24,206 bases of DNA from a virus. Positions 5,501-12,592 of this stretch are shown piece by piece. Under the pieces are notes generated by a model, which saw nothing but the letters and a program-made list of their open reading frames with translations, did not search any database and was not told where the DNA came from. Each line of letters starts with the position of its first letter. Positions within the stretch are counted from its first letter, which is position 1. Where the stretch lies: IMG/VR virus record IMGVR_UViG_3300044716_000609, positions 1-24,206 of that record; one strand, 5' to 3'. The position numbers and the translations under genes were made by a program.

Positions 5501-7396
5501 TTATGTGGTAGGTTGCTCAGTTTCTTCTTCCTCTGCTTGACCTGCTGGCTGTGGTTCTAAACCTTGACCTGCGGGAACCTCTCCACCCGCCTCGGCTCCT
5601 GCTTCTGGTGTTCCTGCTGCCCCGCCACCACCTCCACCAAATTCTGGAATAGCAGAGGAACCGCCGCCACCCCCTCCACCGCCACCACCGCCCATTCCTG
5701 CTTCTGCTCCACCTTGAGCAGCAACATTTTCGGCAGCTTCTAAATGTTCTCTCCAATTTGGACCAGTGGTAGCAATTTGGTCGAGTTCCCATTTCAATGC
5801 TGCATCTTTTCTCAACCATTCCATGTTTTCACTTATTTTGGAATCATTCAATCCTAAGTAATGGCGCATGGCAAATGTTTTAGATATATTTTCTTGCTGT
5901 GCCATACTTTCAAAATTTTTAATCTTTAATTCTAAATTTTGATTTTGTCTTAATGCAAAATAACTACTAGGAGGACAAAATTCCAAATCAAAATAAGATT
6001 CGTGTAATTTATATTCATTCCACCATCCTCTTATTTTTAAATGAGTAATAAATGCATCTTTCAAACCTTTACAGAATTGAAATTGCATTCTTAAAATCAT
6101 TTTTGCAAATCTTAATTCTTCTCTTAAAATTTCAGATCCATCCTTATAAGAATCTTCTGGATTTAATCTGGTAGAAGGAACACCCAATGCATTATATAAC
6201 TTTGTTACGAAATACATCAAGTCTTTCAATTCTCCAAGATTTTGACCACCTTGTAAAACCTGAACATCGGAACCTGATTCACCAGTCCTCTTTGCAAACC
6301 AATATGAATCCAACATAGATTGTGGATCATATATATTACCTGCGCTTCCACCATTTTGTGGATCATAGGATTTCTTAGACCAGTATGATTGCATTAATTG
6401 TTTTAAATATGCTTCTGCTTTTGCTGGTGGCATATTACCCACATCAATAACGAATTTAAGTCTTTCTGGTGCTCTTACTAAACGATAAATTACTATAGCA
6501 TCTTCAATTAATGATAATTGTTTATATGCTCTTCTTCCTTTTTCTATATGAGGAATTCTTATAGACATATCCTCGTTCCAAATACCGGAATTTATATAGG
6601 TTATTTGATTTCCTTCAAATGTTATTAGTTGATGTTGTAAAGAATTGGTAGGATTAGGATTAGGCATCGGCAAGTTTGGTTGTCCTTGCTGATTATTTGT
6701 CATATTTATTGGTTTTTGAAATATGAAATTCTGAATTACATTGTTTTGAATGTTGTCATAGATGGGATTTATCAACTCACCGGGCACATTTAAGACACCA
6801 ATAATTCCCAAGTCTTTATTTTTTTCGTGTACAATATTTTCAAAAAATATTTCTCCCTCGGTTAATAACTGTCTACAATAACCCCATCCTTTATTTTCTA
6901 ATTCATAACTTTGAACAAATTTATGAAATTCTTTTTCTATTTCTAATTTTTCTTGACTATCAATTTTATTGAAACCAGAAAATTTAATGTTTACTACTTT
7001 TCCGTTTTCGTCTTTATTTATAAATTCATCACATATAGCATCCAAGCAATCAGCCACTTCAGAAAAAGATGCCATTCTTCTATATTCCGATAATCTTCTT
7101 ATTTTATCTGTATCTATTTGAGCATAAATAAAGTTATGATACCCTTTATCGGTTGACATCAAATTCGGATTATAATAATCCGATTGATTTTGATTCATGA
7201 ACGGTCCGGTAATAACGGACTGTTGCATTACTCTCAATTCACGCTTTTTAGATAACCTATCAAATAATTCGTATTTGGGATTTGTATCACCAACATCCAA
7301 TGCCTGATCAACATATGGTAATTTTGACAACAAAGAAGCTATAAAACTTCTTCCGGAATCTGGTTGCCTATTTGGTTGTGGTAAAATATCTGCCAT
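5501..7396 (-). CDS. 20: Portal vertex protein, T4 gp20 family, with a Gly-rich C-terminal tail
   Basis: 631 residues against 524 in T4. The dodecameric portal initiates head assembly and is the DNA channel. Family signatures: RRLSEYRRMASFSEVADCLD (80s-100), AICDEFINKDENGK, EGEIFFENI, VYRLVRAPERLKFVIDVGNM-type block (about 305-325), LGVPSTRLN and ILREELRFAKMILRM. The extra length is at the C-terminus (about 565-631): two polyglycine runs, then an Ala/Glu/Gly/Pro tail ending in acidic EEEET and QPTT. This tail is encoded by GC-rich DNA unlike the surrounding sequence and should be disordered. The gene starts a head operon (20, 13, 4, 21, core, 22, 23). No clear late-promoter octamer is seen in the 79-base gap upstream. 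Confidence 0.95.
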   Translation of the reverse strand: MADILPQPNRQPDSGRSFIASLLSKLPYVDQALDVGDTNPKYELFDRLSKKRELRVMQQSVITGPFMNQNQSDYYNPNLMSTDKGYHNFIYAQIDTDKIRRLSEYRRMASFSEVADCLDAICDEFINKDENGKVVNIKFSGFNKIDSQEKLEIEKEFHKFVQSYELENKGWGYCRQLLTEGEIFFENIVHEKNKDLGIIGVLNVPGELINPIYDNIQNNVIQNFIFQKPINMTNNQQGQPNLPMPNPNPTNSLQHQLITFEGNQITYINSGIWNEDMSIRIPHIEKGRRAYKQLSLIEDAIVIYRLVRAPERLKFVIDVGNMPPAKAEAYLKQLMQSYWSKKSYDPQNGGSAGNIYDPQSMLDSYWFAKRTGESGSDVQVLQGGQNLGELKDLMYFVTKLYNALGVPSTRLNPEDSYKDGSEILREELRFAKMILRMQFQFCKGLKDAFITHLKIRGWWNEYKLHESYFDLEFCPPSSYFALRQNQNLELKIKNFESMAQQENISKTFAMRHYLGLNDSKISENMEWLRKDAALKWELDQIATTGPNWREHLEAAENVAAQGGAEAGMGGGGGGGGGGGSSAIPEFGGGGGGAAGTPEAGAEAGGEVPAGQGLEPQPAGQAEEEETEQPTT

Positions 7397-7475
7397 ATAA
7401 ATTATACTTACAACAATTTTAAATTATTGCTAGTGTTAATAATTTACATTATCATTTTAAACTGTTTTATGACAT
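7397..7475. other. 79-base gap upstream of the portal gene
   Basis: One of the longest gaps between minus-strand genes. It is very AT-rich. I see no strong terminator and no perfect TATAAATA; the closest leftward octamer is TGTAAATT. An imperfect A/T inverted repeat (CAATAA with TTGTTG) lies near the middle. A promoter for the head operon would be expected here but cannot be pinned down. Confidence 0.35.
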
Positions 7476-9860
7476 TTATTCAACAATCAACAAGGATCCT
7501 GTTGCAGTTACAGCAGATAAACTATTACCAAATGTTACAACCATTGTTTCTGGTCCTTCTGTTAGCATGTCATTTGTTAAAGTAAAATATATCACTGCTC
7601 CTGCTCCCATTCCTTCTGGATGAGTAGTAACTATTCCATTTAATGGAATATCTATATCTTGTTCAGAAATTCCGGTTATAGAGTAAGGAACTTCTACACC
7701 TACTTCTGTGTTTGTAATATTAACTACACAATATAAAGAAGTTCCCTCCGATGCTTCTGTTACGATTGTATTGTTATCAACAAACAACATGTTAAAAAAT
7801 ATAGGAACATTATCGTGAATAGGCCAACCCCTTGCAGATAATTCCATTCTAGCAGATAAACCTACACTAGAGGGCAATGACATTAATGGTCCCCTTAAAG
7901 TAATTTCTGCATGAGTGGCCCAACTAAAATCTGGATATGTACCAAATGAATTAAAAGCTGTTAATATGTGATCTACTGTTTGTTGAGTGAATTGGTTATT
8001 TGAAACATCAAAATGTTGCAATGAACTCAAGCCTGTTATATCGAGATTAGTTAAATTACAATTATATAAATCCAAAGAGGTCATTTTTGAATTGTTTTTT
8101 GGAAGATGAACAGATGATAGTGATGGACTATCTATACAAATAAGAGTTAACATCTCTTGTAGATTACTACAATCAATTGAACTTAAATTAGCATTTTGAA
8201 GACCAATATACGCTAAATTATTACTATTTTTAATATCAAGGCTTGAAATACCCTGATATGGCAAACTAAGTGACCCTAAATATGGATAATTTGAAGCATC
8301 AATTCTTCCTCCTCGATTTATTATAGAAGAATCATTTAGTTGGAATGATCCTAAATTAATATTACTAGTATCTATTAATAATTTATTTCCATCAATTCTG
8401 TACGGTACACCCCACGACGTTTCAGATAAAACTTGCGGGGTTGGAAGAGGTAACTGTGTATCAAAATCATACCAAAAAATTCTTTCTCCTTCAATTGGAG
8501 TATCAGTTGGAGTCTCTGTTGGAGTCTCTGTTGGAGTATCGGTAGGAGTTTCTGTAGGAGTTTCTGTAGGAGTTTCTTCCGACTCGTCTTTACCTAATTG
8601 ATAAAAAACTCTACCTGATAAAGTTACAGTAGGTGAATATGTGTTGGAATCGGTTTCATCCAAACTAACGTATGTGGTTGTTGAACTTAAAGTAGGAATA
8701 GTAGTACCGTCCCATGCGGCTAGATTTAAATCTCTGGCAATATTAGTTATTCTACATCCAATAGCATGGGTTGGAAACTCCATGCCTGGACCAGCAAAAA
8801 GCAAACCAACGATTTTCCATTTTTCATCGGGTGTTCCTCTATCAAATAATCCGAGAACCATAGATCCAGAATCTCCCCCTCTACCGGGAACCGAACTTCC
8901 TCTGAATAAGAAAGAGTTAGAAAATCTAACAAAATAATTGTTATACACGCCAACAATAGCTGAAGCGAATTGATATGCGGATAAACTACAACTATTTGTG
9001 TTACCCGGATAGCCAATTGGACCACACGTTCTTCCGGATCTAAATAATGGAGCACCAAAATTTACAGAATCTGTATCTAATAATGAATCTATTTCTTCAT
9101 CTGTTGCAAATGGATAAGGTGGGGCAAAATCAAATCCTATTGGTTGCAAACTATTAGAATCTAACAACCCATCATAAGTTTTTAATTCAACAATTGCTGC
9201 ATCACACGATGTATCCCAAATGATATTATATGGAGTAGCACCCATAAGACTTGGGTCTAGATTTCCCATAACAACTGGTCTTTTTGTTTTACCTATGTGA
9301 TCATTTTCTATAGTAGTTTTCCAATATCCACTTGGTTGATATGCGGATATACTAGATGTATTAACTCTAGCAGAAGGAATACTTGCAGATATTTGAGAAT
9401 TAGCAAAAACATGACTATTAGATAGAGCAACAATCTGACCATCGCTTTTATCAATAACAAAAGTTCCTAATGTACCAACAACTGCTCCCCAATTTCCACC
9501 GATTGTTTCGCAACCAGATTTTAAAGATCTTCTTCTTATTCTGTTGGATTTTACTGGTTCAACAGTATTGCTTATAGCATGACAATCTGTGTATAATTTT
9601 TCATATATTTGTTTTTCTTGAATATCGGTTTTATAAAAAATATCTTGTATTTGATAAGTTTTTGGTAATATTTCATTAGGTGGAATTGCACTCAATGGTT
9701 TTTTAACATCAACAGTAATAATTAAAGAATATTCTCCAGTTTCTATTCCGTCTTTAATTTTCGGTCCCCATCCCAAGCCAAGAACATTTTTATCAGGAAA
9801 AACATCATTGACATCGGTTTCGCGTATCCACTTTAATAATTCTTTTGTGTTATTATTCAT
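7476..9860 (-). CDS. Multi-domain virion protein: trypsin-like protease, Pro-Thr linker, leucine-rich repeats, Calx-beta-like domain
   Basis: 794 residues. Residues about 1-95 form an N-terminal domain of unknown type. Residues about 115-385 look like a chymotrypsin-fold serine protease: LSNSHVFA (His150), CDAAIVEL (Asp220) and PGRGGDSGSMV (Ser331) form an ordered catalytic triad. There is no signal peptide. Residues 430-455 are a PTETPT/PTDTPT linker. Residues about 535-640 carry leucine-rich-repeat-like units (SSLDIKNSNNLAYIGL, SSIDCSNLQ, TSLDLYNCNLTNLDI, SLQHFDVSNNQF). Residues about 690-794 are a Calx-beta-like domain containing PYSITGISEQDIDIPLNG. It overlaps the preceding gene by 8 bases and lies between that gene and the portal, so it is probably a late virion component. 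Whether the protease acts on phage proteins, on itself or on the host surface is unknown. Confidence 0.85.
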   Translation of the reverse strand: MNNNTKELLKWIRETDVNDVFPDKNVLGLGWGPKIKDGIETGEYSLIITVDVKKPLSAIPPNEILPKTYQIQDIFYKTDIQEKQIYEKLYTDCHAISNTVEPVKSNRIRRRSLKSGCETIGGNWGAVVGTLGTFVIDKSDGQIVALSNSHVFANSQISASIPSARVNTSSISAYQPSGYWKTTIENDHIGKTKRPVVMGNLDPSLMGATPYNIIWDTSCDAAIVELKTYDGLLDSNSLQPIGFDFAPPYPFATDEEIDSLLDTDSVNFGAPLFRSGRTCGPIGYPGNTNSCSLSAYQFASAIVGVYNNYFVRFSNSFLFRGSSVPGRGGDSGSMVLGLFDRGTPDEKWKIVGLLFAGPGMEFPTHAIGCRITNIARDLNLAAWDGTTIPTLSSTTTYVSLDETDSNTYSPTVTLSGRVFYQLGKDESEETPTETPTETPTDTPTETPTETPTDTPIEGERIFWYDFDTQLPLPTPQVLSETSWGVPYRIDGNKLLIDTSNINLGSFQLNDSSIINRGGRIDASNYPYLGSLSLPYQGISSLDIKNSNNLAYIGLQNANLSSIDCSNLQEMLTLICIDSPSLSSVHLPKNNSKMTSLDLYNCNLTNLDITGLSSLQHFDVSNNQFTQQTVDHILTAFNSFGTYPDFSWATHAEITLRGPLMSLPSSVGLSARMELSARGWPIHDNVPIFFNMLFVDNNTIVTEASEGTSLYCVVNITNTEVGVEVPYSITGISEQDIDIPLNGIVTTHPEGMGAGAVIYFTLTNDMLTEGPETMVVTFGNSLSAVTATGSLLIVE
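8496..8573 (-). repeat. (Pro-Thr-Glu/Asp-Thr) linker-coding repeat
   Basis: Twelve-base units reading ggagt(t/a)tc(t/g)gt on the + strand encode PTETPT/PTDTPT at residues 430-455 of the protease protein. The same type of repeat is found in the two genes upstream. Confidence 0.85.
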
Positions 9861-12576
9861 AATTTTTAATTTCTATCATACCGCTGTTACTTGGATATAG
9901 TGTATCAGTATAAACAAACGAATCGGGTGTATTTTCATTTGGAGTAAAATATATTGTCTTATCACTTACACCGTACCATGGATCATTATTATATGATCCT
10001 TCTACATTATTTCCAACATCATATAAATCATTTCTTAATGCAAAAGGATGATTATTGGTTTTTACGATAAAATCATAATTTGTACCTCTATAACAAGTTA
10101 ATGTTGGACAATTTGAACCTATTTGATCAAATCTATATCTAGCATCTATGTCATTGTTTACTGGATCAAGATCAACAACTAAAGGTATGGAATTTGCCGA
10201 ATATAATGCTTTTTGATTCCAAGGAGTTGGAGTCTCCGTTGGAGTTGGCTTCGGTGGAGTTGGCTTCGGTGGTGGAACAATAATTTGCCATAAATTATTA
10301 AAGAATGTATCTACACAATCTTTTAATTCAAATAAATTTATATGAAGACCTATAGAATACCATGACCCTCTATGAGCAGTTTTTCCCCCTGATTCACTAT
10401 CAGAATATATATATATATAGTCCGGATTATTGTTTGATGAAAAATCTTCTAAATCGATAGTGCTATAACTATCATGAGGACAATCAGGCCAACCATCAGT
10501 TTTTGAATTTCCCCATAATGCTGTTAAGCTTCTTGTGTATGATTCACAAGTAATTGAATATAATCCATGAATAAATCTTGGATCATTTGGATCATAACAG
10601 GCAGTAAATATATTATTTCCATTACGTTTTTGGTTCAGCGTACCAATGATTTGATTCAACATGTTAGTTGTATGAATTCTATTAACACCTTTATCCGGTA
10701 AACTAAGATTTAAAGTACCAATTAATGGTTGTAATTCATAAGATTGATAGTCACCTTCTGTAACATAAAAACTAAGATGTCGATCTTCTTCAATATCATT
10801 ATTATAAACATTAGATAATAAAAATTTTTGTTCACCGTCACCTTTTAATCCAGTAGCTCTATTGTAATCTGAATCAGTAAAAGCGTTATTGCCTGGATTT
10901 GGACCCTTTAATGGAACCAAAGCACCAGCCAATGTTCTAGCACCAGCCATAACACAAGCTGCTGATATTTTATTCCAAAGATTTCTAGACTTTAAATCAA
11001 CAACAAAATCATTAATAGCAGTTTTTATTTCTGGTTCTAATTCTTCACCATCAACAATTTCAACTCTAGATATATAATCTAATGCATCATTATCAAATTC
11101 AGATGGAGTTTCTGTTGGAGTACTTGTTGGAGTAGGTGTAGGAGTACTTGTAGGAGTCTCTGTTGGAGTAGGAGTTATATCTATATCTGAGCATCCTAAT
11201 ACAAAACCATAAATTCCTTCTTGTGGATTTATGATATTTTTTAATTTCCAAGTACTCATACCATTAATACCCCACAAACCACCAATACCCCAATTTTCGA
11301 ATAAAAGAGTCTCACCTTCTATGAATACTCTTTCATCAAGATATTTAAATCCTCTTACATCTGAAATTGGTGAATCTTGATATTCTGCTTGTGTTATAAT
11401 TCCAAATTCACTATATGGTATAAGTAATTGTACACCATCAGGATCTTCGTTTGGTCTGTTTACACCATAAGTTGCTGCACCAGGAAAACCATCAGCATCT
11501 AAATCTACGGTGTAAACTGCACCAGAAGTTAATCCTGTTATTTTATTATTATTTGGTAATTTTGAAAGTACTCCATTCGAATAAATTATTAGGTCGTCTC
11601 TTAAAAAATTATGTCCTTCGGGTAAACAAGATAATGGATTATTTTTAATAACCAAAGAACCAGAAACAGCAGGCTCAACGTTATCTAATGTAATCACCAT
11701 TGTTTTTGAACCGTCTGTTATCGCATCAGCAGATATATTAAATGTTAATATACTATTACCAGCAGACATAATAAAAGTTCCTACTAATGGAATGTCTATA
11801 TCCGATTCTGAAATTCCTGTTATAGTATATGGAAATTCTGTTAAATCATTTACTTCAGCATAAAGTATGGCAGCTACAGCAGTTCCTTCAACAACTTCAT
11901 TAACTACAGTACTTGATCCGTTTCCATCATCTATACTAAATTCTATTCTATAATTAGATGGAGTTTCCGTAGGAGTATCGGTTGGAGTATCGGTTGGAGT
12001 ATCGGTTGGAGTATCGGTTGGAGTATCGGTTGGAGTATCGGTTGGAGTAGGTGTAGGTTCCGGTGTTGGTGTAATAAACGGAGGTGGCAGATTAACAGAA
12101 GAAACCGAAAATCCTAATACCAAAGAACCTGTATTATAATAATACAATGTAAAATATTCATCATTTATAGTAGATAATGTACATTTTTGTGTGACATATA
12201 ACGATGGAACATCACTAGCAATTAAATTCGTAGTAGTTATTCCTAAATTACAATCATAAAAATCGGCTGGATTAAAATTATTTTGAAGAGTAAATCCATC
12301 CAATCCATTTATAAAAAATTTAAAATTGTTTACTAATTCATCAACAGTAAAATAATAATTTTCTTGAGAATTTAAATTCATAACAAATCCATTATTATCA
12401 ATTGTTACATATATGGGATTGTTATTTTTTTGAACAAAAATATTTTTGAGATAATTTACAATATCGTTTAAAGTAGTTCTAAATTCAGCAGAACCATCAT
12501 TTTTGTAACCAACCAAAAAATCGCCGCTCAGTAAAGAAGATTTAGAATCAAAATCAGTAAAATTAATAGATGCCAT
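9853..12576 (-). CDS. Large modular tail-fibre or decoration-type protein with Pro-Thr linkers
   Basis: 907 residues made of modules joined by three Pro-Thr linkers (170-206, 469-491, 768-785). Module 1 (1-165) begins INFTDFDSKSSLLSGDFLVG, a start typical of phage fibre or structural proteins that attach to the virion. Module 2 (207-312) is Calx-beta-like, with PYTITGISESDIDIPLVG, and is clearly related to the C-terminus of the next gene. Module 3 (about 316-462) is unassigned. Module 4 (about 495-765) is a lectin-like or jelly-roll-type virion domain (AINDFVVDLKSRNLWNKI, AGARTLAGAL, GLKGDGEQKFL). Module 5 (about 786-907) resembles the cupredoxin-like domain of marine phage structural proteins (CYRGTNYDFIVKTNNHPFAL, TIYFTPNENTPDSFVY). 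It lacks the usual QCxxH-type segment, having YPSNSGMIEI instead. It follows the gp15-like gene and overlaps the protease gene. Confidence 0.85.
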   Translation of the reverse strand: MASINFTDFDSKSSLLSGDFLVGYKNDGSAEFRTTLNDIVNYLKNIFVQKNNNPIYVTIDNNGFVMNLNSQENYYFTVDELVNNFKFFINGLDGFTLQNNFNPADFYDCNLGITTTNLIASDVPSLYVTQKCTLSTINDEYFTLYYYNTGSLVLGFSVSSVNLPPPFITPTPEPTPTPTDTPTDTPTDTPTDTPTDTPTDTPTETPSNYRIEFSIDDGNGSSTVVNEVVEGTAVAAILYAEVNDLTEFPYTITGISESDIDIPLVGTFIMSAGNSILTFNISADAITDGSKTMVITLDNVEPAVSGSLVIKNNPLSCLPEGHNFLRDDLIIYSNGVLSKLPNNNKITGLTSGAVYTVDLDADGFPGAATYGVNRPNEDPDGVQLLIPYSEFGIITQAEYQDSPISDVRGFKYLDERVFIEGETLLFENWGIGGLWGINGMSTWKLKNIINPQEGIYGFVLGCSDIDITPTPTETPTSTPTPTPTSTPTETPSEFDNDALDYISRVEIVDGEELEPEIKTAINDFVVDLKSRNLWNKISAACVMAGARTLAGALVPLKGPNPGNNAFTDSDYNRATGLKGDGEQKFLLSNVYNNDIEEDRHLSFYVTEGDYQSYELQPLIGTLNLSLPDKGVNRIHTTNMLNQIIGTLNQKRNGNNIFTACYDPNDPRFIHGLYSITCESYTRSLTALWGNSKTDGWPDCPHDSYSTIDLEDFSSNNNPDYIYIYSDSESGGKTAHRGSWYSIGLHINLFELKDCVDTFFNNLWQIIVPPPKPTPPKPTPTETPTPWNQKALYSANSIPLVVDLDPVNNDIDARYRFDQIGSNCPTLTCYRGTNYDFIVKTNNHPFALRNDLYDVGNNVEGSYNNDPWYGVSDKTIYFTPNENTPDSFVYTDTLYPSNSGMIEIKNYE
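10222..10275 (-). repeat. Third Pro-Thr linker-coding repeat of the modular protein
   Basis: Encodes PKPTPPKPTPTETPTP (residues 768-785), including a direct repeat of the 15-base unit ggagttggcttcggt on the + strand. Confidence 0.75.
11104..11172 (-). repeat. Second Pro-Thr linker-coding repeat of the modular protein
   Basis: Encodes [22 protein letters not shown] at residues 469-491, separating the third and fourth modules. Confidence 0.8.
11959..12069 (-). repeat. First Pro-Thr linker-coding repeat, perfect 12-mers
   Basis: On the + strand the 12-mer ggttggagtatc recurs about six times perfectly. This encodes tandem TDTP units at residues 170-206. Such perfect nucleotide identity implies recent slippage-driven expansion. 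Confidence 0.9.
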
Positions 12577-12584
12577 ATATCATA

Positions 12585-12592
12585 TATTTATA
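12585..12592 (-). promoter_or_regulatory. T4-type late promoter core for the modular protein gene
   Basis: A perfect TATAAATA reads leftward, ending 8 bases before the ATG at 12576 and overlapping the stop codon of the gp15-like gene. Confidence 0.6.

Noticed and set aside
5517-5819. Arg/Trp/Ser-rich open frame opposite phase to the portal tail
   Set aside because: It is the frame-shifted reading of the polyglycine-coding stretch. The portal frame is continuous to its own stop.
10404-10420. (AT)n microsatellite as a regulatory or origin element
   Set aside because: It is in frame within the modular protein (YIYIYSDSE) with no associated structure, and is unremarkable at this base composition.
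11959-12069. Short regular repeats as a CRISPR array
   Set aside because: The units are contiguous 12-mers without spacers and stay in the coding frame for Pro-Thr linkers.
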